Assembly (NCBI GenBank): GCA_963711595.1
Contig: CAVQER010000005.1
Location: forward strand, 496,001-560,000
DNA: 64,000 nucleotides
DNA from: JAUSIF01 sp963711595
GTDB lineage: Bacteria > Pseudomonadota > Alphaproteobacteria > Rhizobiales > Xanthobacteraceae
Direction of reading: 5' to 3'
Positions 51,177-59,931 of the stretch are shown in pieces. Within the stretch, counting starts at the first letter, position 1, and each line of letters begins with the position of its first letter. The position numbers were made by a program, and so were the translations under genes. Under the pieces are notes generated by a model. The model made no database searches, was not told the DNA's origin, and worked only from the letters and a program-made list of their open reading frames with translations.

Positions 51177-52000
51177 ATGAAACATCGAACGATTTCTGTA
51201 TTGGCCTCCTTGGCCTTGATCGCGGGCGCGTTGGGCGCCTCTGCTCAAACGGGCGGCGGCGGATCCGCGGGCGTGGCGGATCCGCGGGCGGTGGCGCTAG
51301 CGGATCAGGTTCAACCGGATCGGGTTCGACCGGAGCAGGCTCGACGGGATCCGGCATGACGGGCCCGGGCTCGACAGGTTCAGGGCCGAGCGGCGCGCGT
51401 TCCACCTTCTCCCTTCCGAAGAGCTCGCGCTCGAGTCCAAGCGGAACAGGAACGAGCGGCACGCAGACTGGAACGAGCACGCAAACCTCTCCGCTCGGCG
51501 CCACCGGGCAGCCGGATGGATCCGCTGGCCAGCCGGGCCGGGCCACGGGCCAGCCCACGACGGGGAGCGGCACCGATCAGACCGGCCAAAGCGAGCAGAC
51601 CGGCCAAGGTCAATCGGGCGTTTCGGGTCAGCTTCCGAGCCAACTGCGCGAGCAGCCATCCGCGCTGAAAACGGATCCGCAGAATCCGCAATTTCAAACC
51701 TCCGGCGGCGGCAAGGCGCAGGGCAGCGTCCCGGGCGGCTCCCTGGTCGCCCTTACGGAAGAAGAGCGGCGCAAGATCCGCGACATCATCCTCAAGCAGA
51801 CGGCCGCGCAGGAGGCGCGTGCGAACTTCAAGGTGATGGTCGGTGCGAAGGTGCCGCAAAACGTTTCATTGCGGCCGATGCCGCAGGAAGTCGTGAACGT
51901 GGTGCCGAAATACAAAGATTTCGACTTCACGGTCGTCAACGACCGGATCATCGTCGTGCAGCGGAGTACGCGCGAGATCGACACGATGATTCCGATTTGA
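51177..52000 (+). pseudogene. DUF1236 protein 2, frameshifted near the signal peptide
   Basis: The start MKHRTISVLASLALIAGALGA (signal peptide) is in one frame, the linker and C-terminal DUF1236 domain (VALTEEERRKIRDIILKQ; VGAKVPQNVSLRPMP; REIDTMIPI) in another. The switch lies in two tandem copies of an 18-bp unit (GGATCCGCGGGCGGTGGC): the first copy, 51261-51277, has only 17 bases. Restoring one G gives an uninterrupted Gly/Ser-rich linker. Either one-base slippage in a repeat or a sequence error. Last two paralogues resemble this one most (same REIDTMIP ending). Confidence 0.8.
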
Positions 52001-52076
52001 CGCAACGCTGATTTGACGGAGTCGTTCGCCAGCGCGACAAGTCAGCCAGGTAAACGACCCCGAGTGTGCCGGCACC

Positions 52077-52655
52077 ATGAAACGCAGATCGCTCCGGACG
52101 GTAACGGCTTTCCTCGTATTCGGAACCGTCGTCGTTCTCGCGCCCCCCGACGCAAGCGCAGAGAGCCGGCTTGGATACTCCGCCGGCCGGCCGAGCGTGC
52201 CCTTGGGCAGGCCGGGACGGACGCTTGGGCACCCGACGACTGAACTCGACGCGCCGCTGAGAAAACCCGCGATCGGCGCGGGGGTGCGCTCGCCCAGCGA
52301 ACCGCGCCAGCCAGCGTCGCTCGCGCCCGGCCCGCGCGGGCAGGCCTTCCGGGGATCGGGGGGGATCGCAGCGGACGGGAGTGTTCCGGGCGGATCGCTC
52401 GTCGCGTTGACGTTCGAGCAACGGGGGAAACTCCGCGGCATCATCGCGTCGCAATCGGGCGCACCGGAACCGAGCGCAAAGTTCAAGCTGATGATCGGCG
52501 CAAAAGTCCCCCAAGGTGTGCCGCTGCGGCCGATGCCTCAGGAAGCCGTGGACCTCGTTCCGCGATACAAGGACTTCGACTTCGCGATCGTCAAAGACCG
52601 GATCGTCGTCGTGCAGCGAAGCACGCGCGAAATCGATACGATGATCCCGCGCTGA
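52077..52655 (+). CDS. DUF1236 protein 3
   Basis: 192-residue exported paralogue (signal peptide MKRRSLRTVTAFLVFGTVVVLAPPDASA). Shorter linker, then the DUF1236 domain: VALTFEQRGKLRGIIASQ, FKLMIGAKVPQGVPLRPMP, VDLVPRYKDFDFAIVKDRI, ending REIDTMIPR. Its domain is most like copy 2, suggesting a recent duplication. Function unknown. Confidence 0.88.
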   Translation: MKRRSLRTVTAFLVFGTVVVLAPPDASAESRLGYSAGRPSVPLGRPGRTLGHPTTELDAPLRKPAIGAGVRSPSEPRQPASLAPGPRGQAFRGSGGIAADGSVPGGSLVALTFEQRGKLRGIIASQSGAPEPSAKFKLMIGAKVPQGVPLRPMPQEAVDLVPRYKDFDFAIVKDRIVVVQRSTREIDTMIPR

Positions 52656-52745
52656 AAGGCGGGCGGGGGCGCCTCTTTTGCGTCCGATCGATCCGTTATA
52701 TAGCCCTCACCATCGACCAGGCCGAAGAGGCGGCGTCGGCACGAC

Positions 52746-53396
52746 ATGCGCGTCTTCCAGTATTCCCTCATTGCTTTGGCGGTGGCCGCCGCGCTGGCGG
52801 TCAGCGTACTGCTCGTATTGCGGAATCTTCCGCCGGAAGCCGTGCAACAAGCGGCACGCGAGGAACTTGCGGTTCAGCCGGAAACCGCCCTGGCGGATGT
52901 TCCAACTCCAGAAGACACGGCTTCAATTGAAGAAGCGATTGCGGCGGCATTTGCCCTTCCTCAGCAGGCGCCCACACCGCCGACCGAGCCATTCATCGCA
53001 AAGCCGGCCGGCGCACAGGCAAGTCCATACGAGCCATTGATCCTGCCGCCATCGGGCGTCAGCGGCAGCATCACGATCGCTTCGCGAGAGGCGGAAAGCC
53101 TGCCCCCCGGCAAGGGCGGGACGCCGTCCGCTGGCGCACGCATCAGCCTGTCGCCCCCGCAGGAGGAAAAGGTTCGCTACATTCTGCAATCGCACAACAT
53201 CGTGCAGAGCGAGGTGGCGGATTTTCCGTTGCGGCTCGGCAGCGCCTTGCCGAAGGAAATCGGTCTCTTGCCGTTGCCAATGGAGCTCGGCGGCGTCGTG
53301 CCGGACTATCGCTCCTACTCATACGTATTTGTGCAGGACCGGATCGTGATCGTCGCTACGAACAGCCGGGAGATCGGCTTGATACTCCCGTTCTGA
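52746..53396 (+). CDS. DUF1236 protein 4, membrane-anchored
   Basis: 216-residue paralogue with an uncleaved N-terminal helix (YSLIALAVAAALAVSVLLVL) instead of a signal peptide, then an acidic Glu/Pro linker and a diverged DUF1236 domain (LSPPQEEKVRYILQSHNIV; FPLRLGSALPKEIGLLPLP; NSREIGLILPF). Membrane tethering separates it from the three exported copies. Confidence 0.82.
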   Translation: MRVFQYSLIALAVAAALAVSVLLVLRNLPPEAVQQAAREELAVQPETALADVPTPEDTASIEEAIAAAFALPQQAPTPPTEPFIAKPAGAQASPYEPLILPPSGVSGSITIASREAESLPPGKGGTPSAGARISLSPPQEEKVRYILQSHNIVQSEVADFPLRLGSALPKEIGLLPLPMELGGVVPDYRSYSYVFVQDRIVIVATNSREIGLILPF

Positions 53397-53409
53397 GGAC
53401 GCCGCAGGA

Positions 53410-54735
53410 CTATTTCCTCTGCGCTCTGAGTTTAGCCCAATACTCAAGCCGCTTCTTGATTTCGCGCTCGAAACCGCGCTCGACCGGCTCGTAGAACGTC
53501 TGTCGACCGAGCTGCTCCGGGAAGTAGTCCTGGCCCGAAAAAGCCTCTTCCGCTTCGTGGTCGTACGCGTACCCGGCGGAGTACCCTTCCTCTTGCATGA
53601 GCTTGGTCGGCGCATTCAGGATGTGCTTCGGAGGAAGCAGCGAGCCCGCCTCCCTCGCCGTACGCATCGCGCGGCCGTAAGCGGCGTAGGCCGCATTCGA
53701 TTTGGGTGCCGTAGCCACGTAGATCACGGCCTGCGCAAGCGCAAGTTCGCCCTCCGGTGAGCCGAGGAAATCGTACGCATCCTTCGCGGCGTTCGCGACG
53801 ACGAGCGCCTGCGGATCGGCGAGCCCGACGTCCTCGATTGCCATCCGTACCACCCGCCGCGCGATATAGAGCGGATCCTCCCCGGCATCGAGCATGCGCG
53901 CGAGATAATAGAGCGAAGCGTCAGGGTCGGAGCCACGCACCGACTTGTGCAGGGCTGAAATCAGGTTGTAGTGCCCGTCCTGGGACTTGTCGTATATCGG
54001 CGCGCGCCGCTGGACGATGTTCATGAGCCGGGCGGCATCGAACACCTCACCCTTGCGCGCAGCACGCCAGACTTCCTCGGCGAGCATCAAGGCCGCGCGT
54101 CCGTCGCCGTCGGCAAGGCGGACCAGCACCTTCCGCGCCTCCTCTTCGAGCGGAAGCTTGCGGCCTTCGATTTCCTCGGCACGGACCACGATCTGCTCGA
54201 GCGCCTCTGCGTCGAGCGACTTGAAGACAAGCACGCGCGCGCGGGAGAGCAACGCCGCGTTCAGCTCGAAGGAAGGATTCTCCGTCGTCGCCCCGACGAG
54301 CGTGACGGTGCCGTTTTCCATGACCGGCAGAAAACTGTCCTGCTGCGCGCGGTTGAAGCGATGGATCTCGTCGACGAACAGGAGCGTCCCCTGCCCGGTC
54401 TCGCGCCGCGCGCGAGCCGCGTCGAACACCTTCTTCAGATCCGCAACGCCGGAGAACACCGCGGAAATCTGCTGAAAATGCAGATCGGTCTCTTCCGCGA
54501 GCAGCCGCGCGACGGTGGTCTTGCCCGTCCCGGGCGGCCCCCAAAAGATCAGGGAACCGAGCGAACGCGTCGCGAGCATCCGCGTGAGCGCACCGTCCGG
54601 GCCGACGAGCGCATCCTGCCCGACGATTTCGGAAAGCTTCGTCGGCCGCAGCTTGTCGGCAAGCGGGCGCGGCGCCTCGCGATCGAGACCGGCGGCCTCG
54701 AACAGACTGGTTTCGCGTTTGGTTCCTTGGGCCAT
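53410..54735 (-). CDS. rarA: RarA/MgsA replication-associated recombination ATPase
   Basis: 441-residue AAA+ protein that acts at stalled forks and on single-strand gaps. Walker A GPPGTGKTT at 66-74, Walker B LLFVDEIHRF with Asp122-Glu123, sensor 1 TLVGATTENPSFE, and the C-terminal helical domain ending in SAGYAYDHEAEEAFSGQDYFPE. The ATG at 54735 is preferred over a TTG three codons upstream. In related genomes rarA neighbours the Do-type protease, as here. Confidence 0.95.
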   Translation of the reverse strand: MAQGTKRETSLFEAAGLDREAPRPLADKLRPTKLSEIVGQDALVGPDGALTRMLATRSLGSLIFWGPPGTGKTTVARLLAEETDLHFQQISAVFSGVADLKKVFDAARARRETGQGTLLFVDEIHRFNRAQQDSFLPVMENGTVTLVGATTENPSFELNAALLSRARVLVFKSLDAEALEQIVVRAEEIEGRKLPLEEEARKVLVRLADGDGRAALMLAEEVWRAARKGEVFDAARLMNIVQRRAPIYDKSQDGHYNLISALHKSVRGSDPDASLYYLARMLDAGEDPLYIARRVVRMAIEDVGLADPQALVVANAAKDAYDFLGSPEGELALAQAVIYVATAPKSNAAYAAYGRAMRTAREAGSLLPPKHILNAPTKLMQEEGYSAGYAYDHEAEEAFSGQDYFPEQLGRQTFYEPVERGFEREIKKRLEYWAKLRAQRK

Positions 54736-54752
54736 CGTGGCCAAATCTACCC

Positions 54753-54898
54753 GTCATGCCCGCGCTTGTCAGCGAGCCGGTCGGACCCGGCTCGCAAACC
54801 TTTAGTGCCCGAACTCGGCAACAGCCGAGTTCGGGTGGCATCCACGCCTTTACGACCTCAGGGAAGACGTGGCTGGCCGGGACAAGCCCGGCCATGAC
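54753..54898. repeat. Intergenic palindrome with nested double hairpin
   Basis: The usual element (CATGCCCGCGCTTGTC at the left, GGCCGGGACAAGCCCGGCC at the right, GGCATCCACG / GACGTGG arms) is interrupted by two perfect hairpins: GCGAGCCGG-TCGGAC-CCGGCTCGC (54772-54795) and CCCGAACTCGGC-AACA-GCCGAGTTCGGG (54808-54835). The second has the same CGAACTCGG stem core and AACA loop as the hairpin at 43828-43853. Confidence 0.85.
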
Positions 54899-54919
54899 GA
54901 AGAACGTGCGAATACGCCG

Positions 54920-56317
54920 TCAACCGCCGAGCGCAAGCGAAAGGCGCTGCCCGCCGCGCTGGATCTCGATGCGCCACACGCGCGCGGATTCCGCCGTCGC
55001 CCGTTCGAGATCGCGGCTGCGCGCAATCTTCTCGCCGTTGACCGTGAGCACAAGGTCGCCAGGCCGAAAGCCGAGCGCCGCGGCGGTCGAATTGTCCACG
55101 ACATCGACGATCACGACGCCATCCGTAGACGCGTCGAGCCGCAGCTCCTCGGCGAGCGCGGGCGAAAGATTTGCCACCTTCGCGCCCTGGAATGGCGAAC
55201 GTGAGCGGATCACGACCTCCTCGCGCGGCCGGTCCGGAGCGGCCTCGAGCTGGATCGTGACATTGCTGACCTTGCCCTGCCGCTCGATGCCGAGCCCTGC
55301 CCGCCCGCCCAGCGGCTTCGTCGCGAAGCGGTAGTCGAACGCGTTCGGATCATCCACTGCCTGTCCGTCGATTGACAGGATCACGTCCGTCGGCTTGAGA
55401 CCGGCGCGGGCCGCTGGACTATCCGCCGTGACAGCAACGACGACGGCCCCCGACGGGCGCTTCAGCTTCAGACTGTCGGCAATCTCGGAAGTCACGGCTT
55501 GCAGCTTCGCGCCGAACCAGGGGCGCCGCACCGCAGCACTCCCGCCCCGCGCGGACTCGACGACGACCCGCGCCATGTTGGCGGGAATCGCAAAGCCGAT
55601 CCCGAGCGATCCGCCCGTGCGCGAATAGATTGCCGTATTGATGCCGATCACCCGGCCTGCCATGTCCACGAGCGCACCGCCCGAGTTGCCCGGATTGATC
55701 GCGGCGTCGGTCTGGATGAAGAACTGGTAGTCGGAGATACCGACCTGCGTGCGCGCGACCGCCGAAACGATGCCCTGCGTTACCGTCTGCCCGACACCGA
55801 AAGGGTTGCCGATCGCGAGCACGATGTCGCCGACCTCGATCGCGTCAGAATCGCCAAGCTCGACCGAGGGAAAGCGTTCACGCCCGTCCTGGATGCGCAG
55901 CACCGCAAGATCGCTCCGCTGATCGCGCAGGAGAACCGTCGCCTCGAACTCGCGCCGGTCAGCGAGAGAGATACGGACCAACTCCGCTCCTTCGATCACG
56001 TGGTGGTTCGTGAGCACGATTCCGCTCGGATCGACGATCACGCCGGAGCCGAGCGAGCGCTGGGCGCGCTCGCCCGGGATACCGAATCCCTGGCCACCGA
56101 AGAAACGGCGGAAAAGAGGATCGTTGAAAAACGGGTGGTTCGGCCGCGAGGTTTGCTGACCGTAGACGTTGACCACCGCGGGCGCGACACGCTTCGTGAT
56201 CGGCGCGAACGATAGCTGCAGCTCGGCACGCGACGTGGGGGGCTGCTGCGCCACCGCCGGCGCGACGCACAGCGCTGTCAACAAGAGAGCGAACGGAGTC
56301 CGGATGGTTCGGATCAT
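54920..56317 (-). CDS. DegP/DegQ-type periplasmic serine protease
   Basis: 465-residue HtrA-family protease with signal peptide MIRTIRTPFALLLTALCVAPAVAQ. Catalytic triad: His106 in TNHHV, Asp136 in SDLAVL and Ser212 in GNSGGAL. Two PDZ domains follow (PSGAVVVAVTADSPAARAGLKPTDVILSIDG and GVVIVDVVDNSTAAALGFRPGDLVLTVNG). Family role is quality control of misfolded envelope proteins. Another ATG further upstream would add a leader before the signal. The next gene upstream on this strand is an outer-membrane barrel, a typical Do client. Confidence 0.93.
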   Translation of the reverse strand: MIRTIRTPFALLLTALCVAPAVAQQPPTSRAELQLSFAPITKRVAPAVVNVYGQQTSRPNHPFFNDPLFRRFFGGQGFGIPGERAQRSLGSGVIVDPSGIVLTNHHVIEGAELVRISLADRREFEATVLLRDQRSDLAVLRIQDGRERFPSVELGDSDAIEVGDIVLAIGNPFGVGQTVTQGIVSAVARTQVGISDYQFFIQTDAAINPGNSGGALVDMAGRVIGINTAIYSRTGGSLGIGFAIPANMARVVVESARGGSAAVRRPWFGAKLQAVTSEIADSLKLKRPSGAVVVAVTADSPAARAGLKPTDVILSIDGQAVDDPNAFDYRFATKPLGGRAGLGIERQGKVSNVTIQLEAAPDRPREEVVIRSRSPFQGAKVANLSPALAEELRLDASTDGVVIVDVVDNSTAAALGFRPGDLVLTVNGEKIARSRDLERATAESARVWRIEIQRGGQRLSLALGG

Positions 56318-56372
56318 GACCGCAGGTATAGAGCGGGCAACATCGCGGCAAAAGCCCTGCCCGTCAGCACGC

Positions 56373-56412
56373 GCACGAAAAGTAAACGCCCCGGGCCGGA
56401 TGCCCGGGGCGT
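56373..56412 (-). terminator. Intrinsic terminator of the barrel protein gene
   Basis: Perfect 11-bp stem ACGCCCCGGGC/GCCCGGGGCGT with a 5-base loop (56386-56412), then TTTACTTTT on the minus strand. Lies 24 bp after the stop codon at 56436. Confidence 0.85.
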
Positions 56413-56435
56413 GCCTCGTCCCCCGCTGCACGCGT

Positions 56436-57113
56436 TCAGAATTTGTAGTTCAGGCCCATCCGTACGATGTGGCTCTTGAGGTCGACGTTGTAGGGACCCG
56501 CCGGGGTCGTGTAGGCGCCCTTGTCGCCGAGATCGGCGTAGAGGTACTCGACTTTCGTGGTCCAGTTGCGTGTCACCGCGGCTTCGACTCCCGTGCCGAC
56601 CGTCCAGCCCACGCGCGTCTTGTCCTTGCTGGTAAAACCAGCCTGTCCGCCTTCGACGCCACCGAACGCGGCACCGCCGGTCACGTAGAATAGGTAGGCG
56701 TCGAACGCGAGGCCCGCGCGTACGCGGCCAGTGCCGAGCCAACTCACTTCCGTGCTGCACGCACCGGCGCACGCGGCTGCGTTTCCGCCGGAGCCGTCAG
56801 CGTTCGCCCACGCGAGATCGGCCTCGACGCCGGTGACGAACGTGCCCGACTGCCAGTTCGCACCGACGGTACCGCCGAGCAGCACGCCGTTTGCGTCGAT
56901 ATTTCCCGAACTCGCACCCGTTGCGGAATTGGTGTGCGTGGAATCTCCCCACGCATAACCGCCCTGCACGCCGTAATAAAAGCCGCTCCAGTTGAAGAGC
57001 GGCGCCGCGACTGCCACTGGCGCTTTGACCGGACCCCTGACTGGCGCATCGGCCGCGTATGCCGAGATGCTGCTGAGGACGATCACAACGCCAGTGCACA
57101 AACTTTTCTGCAT
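56436..57113 (-). CDS. Outer-membrane beta-barrel protein (Omp25/RopB type)
   Basis: 225-residue protein with signal peptide MQKSLCTGVVIVLSSISAYA, then a short Pro-rich linker and an eight-strand barrel: FNWSGFYYGVQGGYAWGDS, WQSGTFVTGVEADLAW, WTTKVEYLYADLGD and the terminal HIVRMGLNYKF with C-terminal Phe, as in outer-membrane barrels. Two Cys (CAGACS) are in a loop. Omp25-family proteins stabilise the envelope. A terminator follows. Confidence 0.9.
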   Translation of the reverse strand: MQKSLCTGVVIVLSSISAYAADAPVRGPVKAPVAVAAPLFNWSGFYYGVQGGYAWGDSTHTNSATGASSGNIDANGVLLGGTVGANWQSGTFVTGVEADLAWANADGSGGNAAACAGACSTEVSWLGTGRVRAGLAFDAYLFYVTGGAAFGGVEGGQAGFTSKDKTRVGWTVGTGVEAAVTRNWTTKVEYLYADLGDKGAYTTPAGPYNVDLKSHIVRMGLNYKF

Positions 57114-57258
57114 GAAGTCACTCCGTGCCGCCCAGCCCCGGAATGATTCGATACGCGCACTTAAGGACGGCGAACGTGGCGATTTCTTGCCGAGAAAAAG
57201 AAATTGCGCCGCCGTGGCAGTGGCGCAACTGGAACTTTGTCGATTCCGGGGTTCGCGA

Positions 57259-57693
57259 TCAGGCCGCGGCTTCGGCGGCCTCTTTCGGTCGCGTCGCCTC
57301 GTGGCGCGCGAGATCGCCCTTGCCCTTCGCTGCGACGTCGCGGTCGACGAGTTCGATCACCGCAACTGGCGCAGAGTCCCCGTAGCGGAACCCCGCCTTC
57401 AGGATGCGCGTGTACCCGCCTTTCCGGGATTTATAGCGCGGGCCGATCACCTCGAAGAGCTTCTTCACGGCCGCATGGTCTTTGATCGCGGCAATTGCGC
57501 GGCGGCGCGCATGCAGGTCGCCCTTCTTGCCGAGCGTAATCAGCTTCTCGAATAGCGGGCGCAGGTCCTTCGCTTTCGGCAATGTAGTCACGACCTGCTC
57601 GTGCACGATGAGCGAAGCCGCCATGTTGGCGAACATCGCCTTGCGGTGCTCGGCGGTGCGATTGAGTTTGCGATGTGCTTTACCGTGACGCAT
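57259..57693 (-). CDS. rplQ: 50S ribosomal protein L17
   Basis: 144-residue L17. The bacterial core is MRHGKAHRKLNRTAEHRKAMFANMAASLIVHEQVVTTLPKAKDLRP, and the C-terminus is slightly extended (KGDLARHEATRPKEAAEAAA). Last gene of the alpha operon, 120 bp after rpoA, with a dispersed palindrome between them. Confidence 0.97.
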   Translation of the reverse strand: MRHGKAHRKLNRTAEHRKAMFANMAASLIVHEQVVTTLPKAKDLRPLFEKLITLGKKGDLHARRRAIAAIKDHAAVKKLFEVIGPRYKSRKGGYTRILKAGFRYGDSAPVAVIELVDRDVAAKGKGDLARHEATRPKEAAEAAA

Positions 57694-57719
57694 GACCGAT
57701 TTCCTCTGAGCCCGCTTCC

Positions 57720-57803
57720 GTCATGCCCGGCCTCGTGCCGGGCATCCACGCCTTTCTTCCGACCGATTAAGCCGAGGATGGCCGGGACAAGCGCGGCCAT
57801 GAG
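57720..57803. repeat. Dispersed palindromic repeat between rpoA and rplQ
   Basis: GTCATGCCCGGCCTCGTGCCGGGCATCCACGCC on the left and GGATGGCCGGGACAAGCGCGGCCAT on the right, the same element as at 30374. Unusual in that it splits an essential operon. Confidence 0.75.
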
Positions 57804-57813
57804 ACGTCATCGA

Positions 57814-58842
57814 TCAGTAATGATCTTCAAACCGCTTCGCGAGCTCTTCGATGTTCTCGGGCGGCCATCCCTGAACTTCCATGCCGAGATGCAGCCCCAT
57901 GGAGGCGAGGACCTCCTTGATCTCGTTCAGCGACTTACGCCCGAAGTTCGGGGTGCGGAGCATCTCCGCCTCGCTCTTCTGGATCAGGTCGCCGATGTAA
58001 ACGATATTGTCGTTCTTCAGGCAGTTGGCCGAACGCACCGAAAGCTCGAGCTCGTCCACCTTCTTGAGCAGCGCCGGATTGAACGGCAGCTCCTGGATCG
58101 CCGGCGCCTCGATCTCGCGGCGCGGCTCTTCGAAGTTGACGAAGATGTTGAGCTGGTCCTGCAGGATACGCGCGGCGAACGCGAGCGCGTCTTCCGGCGT
58201 GATCGAGCCGTTAGTCTCGATCGTGAGCGTGAGCTTGTCGTAGTCGAGGATCTGCCCTTCGCGGGTATTTTCAACCCGGTAGCTGACCTTGCGGACCGGC
58301 GAATAGAGACTGTCGACCGGGACGAGACCGATCGGCGAATCCTCCGAACGGTTGCGATCCGCGGCGACGTAACCCTTCCCGGTATTGACGGTGAATTCCA
58401 TACGGAGCTCGGCGCCGTCGTCGAGCGTGCACAGCACGAGATCCGGGTTGAGGATCTGTACGTCGCCGACCGTCTGGATGTCGCCGGCGGTGAGCTGCCC
58501 CGGTCCCTGCTTCTTCACGACCATGCGCTTCGGACCTTCGCCCTGCATCTTCAGCGCGATGTCCTTGATGTTCAGCACGATGTCGGTGACGTCCTCGCGC
58601 ACCCCGGGGATCGACGAGAACTCATGCAGCACGCCGTCGATGTGGACCGACGTGACGGCCGCACCCTGCAGCGAGGACAGCAGAATTCGGCGCAATGCGT
58701 TGCCGAGCGTCAGGCCGAAGCCCCGCTCAAGCGGCTCGGCGACCACGGTCGCGGTCCGCTTCGCGTCCTGTCCGCCGCTGACCTGCAGCTTCTCGGGACG
58801 GATCAATTCCTGCCAATTCTTTGGATTGACGACGGTGTTCAC
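57814..58842 (-). CDS. rpoA: RNA polymerase alpha subunit
   Basis: 342-residue alpha subunit: N-terminal assembly domain (ATVVAEPLERGFGLTLGNALRRILLSSLQGAAVTSVHIDG) and C-terminal DNA/regulator-binding domain (ELSVRSANCLKNDNIVYIGDLIQKSEAEML, with the helix-hairpin-helix NFGRKSLNEIKEVL). Full length. Confidence 0.98.
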   Translation of the reverse strand: MNTVVNPKNWQELIRPEKLQVSGGQDAKRTATVVAEPLERGFGLTLGNALRRILLSSLQGAAVTSVHIDGVLHEFSSIPGVREDVTDIVLNIKDIALKMQGEGPKRMVVKKQGPGQLTAGDIQTVGDVQILNPDLVLCTLDDGAELRMEFTVNTGKGYVAADRNRSEDSPIGLVPVDSLYSPVRKVSYRVENTREGQILDYDKLTLTIETNGSITPEDALAFAARILQDQLNIFVNFEEPRREIEAPAIQELPFNPALLKKVDELELSVRSANCLKNDNIVYIGDLIQKSEAEMLRTPNFGRKSLNEIKEVLASMGLHLGMEVQGWPPENIEELAKRFEDHY

Positions 58843-58933
58843 GTGCTCATCCTTCGCGCTATCTACGCGAGCTCTCGTCTCGCGCTCCCGCCTGTGACGG
58901 GATGATTATTGCCGGCAGTAGCCGGTATGAAAT

Positions 58934-59347
58934 TCAGACGCGCCGGCGCTTGCGCGGCCGACAGCCGTTGTGCGGGATCGGCGTCACGTCGCGAATGGAC
59001 GTAATCGTGAAGCCGGCCGCCTGCAACGCGCGTAGCGCCGACTCGCGGCCCGAGCCGGGTCCCGCGACCTCGACCTCGAGCGTACGCATGCCGTGCTCCT
59101 GCGCTTTGCGCGCCACGTCCTCACCCGCAACCTGCGCGGCATAGGGCGTGGATTTGCGCGAGCCCTTGAAGCCCAGCGAACCAGCCGACGACCAGGCGAT
59201 CGTGTTGCCCTGTGCGTCGGTGATGGTGATCTTGGTGTTGTTGAAGCTCGCACTCACGTGGGCGACGCCCGACGCGATATTCTTGCGCTCGCGCCGGCGA
59301 ACGCGGCCGCCTTGCTGTGATGTTGCTGCAGGTGCTTCCTTGCTCAT
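58934..59347 (-). CDS. rpsK: 30S ribosomal protein S11
   Basis: 137-residue S11. The core NIASGVAHVSASFNNTKITITDAQGNTIAWSSAGSLGFKGSRK and the C-terminus VTPIPHNGCRPRKRRRV are fully conserved. A short extra N-terminus (EAPAATSQQGG) precedes the core. 29 bp from rpsM. Confidence 0.98.
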   Translation of the reverse strand: MSKEAPAATSQQGGRVRRRERKNIASGVAHVSASFNNTKITITDAQGNTIAWSSAGSLGFKGSRKSTPYAAQVAGEDVARKAQEHGMRTLEVEVAGPGSGRESALRALQAAGFTITSIRDVTPIPHNGCRPRKRRRV

Positions 59348-59376
59348 TCTCGATCCTTATGGCCGGCCGGGCGCCA

Positions 59377-59757
59377 CTACCCCTTCGGCGCCATTTTCTT
59401 CCCGGCGATCGCCCGTGCCTTGCCCTTGCGGGTGCGCGCGTTCGTGTGCGTGCGCTGACCATGCACGGGCAGGTTCTTGCGGTGCCGGAGCCCGCGGTAG
59501 CAACCAAGATCCACGAGGCGCTTGATGTTCATCGAAACTTCGCGACGCAGATCGCCTTCGACCATGTAATCGCGATCGATCGCTTCGCGGATTTGCAGAA
59601 CTTCCTGATCGGTCAGCTGACTCACGCGCCGCTCGAACGGGATGTTCAGATTCGTCATGATGTCGTGCGCGCGCTTGCCGCCGATGCCGTGAATGTATTG
59701 CAGCCCCACGAGCACGCGCTTGTTCGTGGGAAGGTTCACACCAGCAATTCGAGCCAC
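59377..59757 (-). CDS. rpsM: 30S ribosomal protein S13
   Basis: 126-residue S13: MARIAGVNLPTNKRVLVGLQYIHGIG, the helix-two-turn-helix and the C-terminal RGLRHRKNLPVHGQRTHTNARTRKG. First gene of the alpha operon here, 174 bp after adk. Confidence 0.98.
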   Translation of the reverse strand: MARIAGVNLPTNKRVLVGLQYIHGIGGKRAHDIMTNLNIPFERRVSQLTDQEVLQIREAIDRDYMVEGDLRREVSMNIKRLVDLGCYRGLRHRKNLPVHGQRTHTNARTRKGKARAIAGKKMAPKG

Positions 59758-59931
59758 GATTTACTCTCCATCCCGGGCGTTTCGGCCTATTCGCAGCAAT
59801 GGCGCGGCCGCGCTCCAGAGCATTCCATGCGTGAAAACGACGCCCCCCTTCCACGGAAGGTCCGGCATCGCTGTAAATGTACCGACTGACCGGGAATATC
59901 TAGGCAATACGATCAAGGGCGTCAACCTCCG

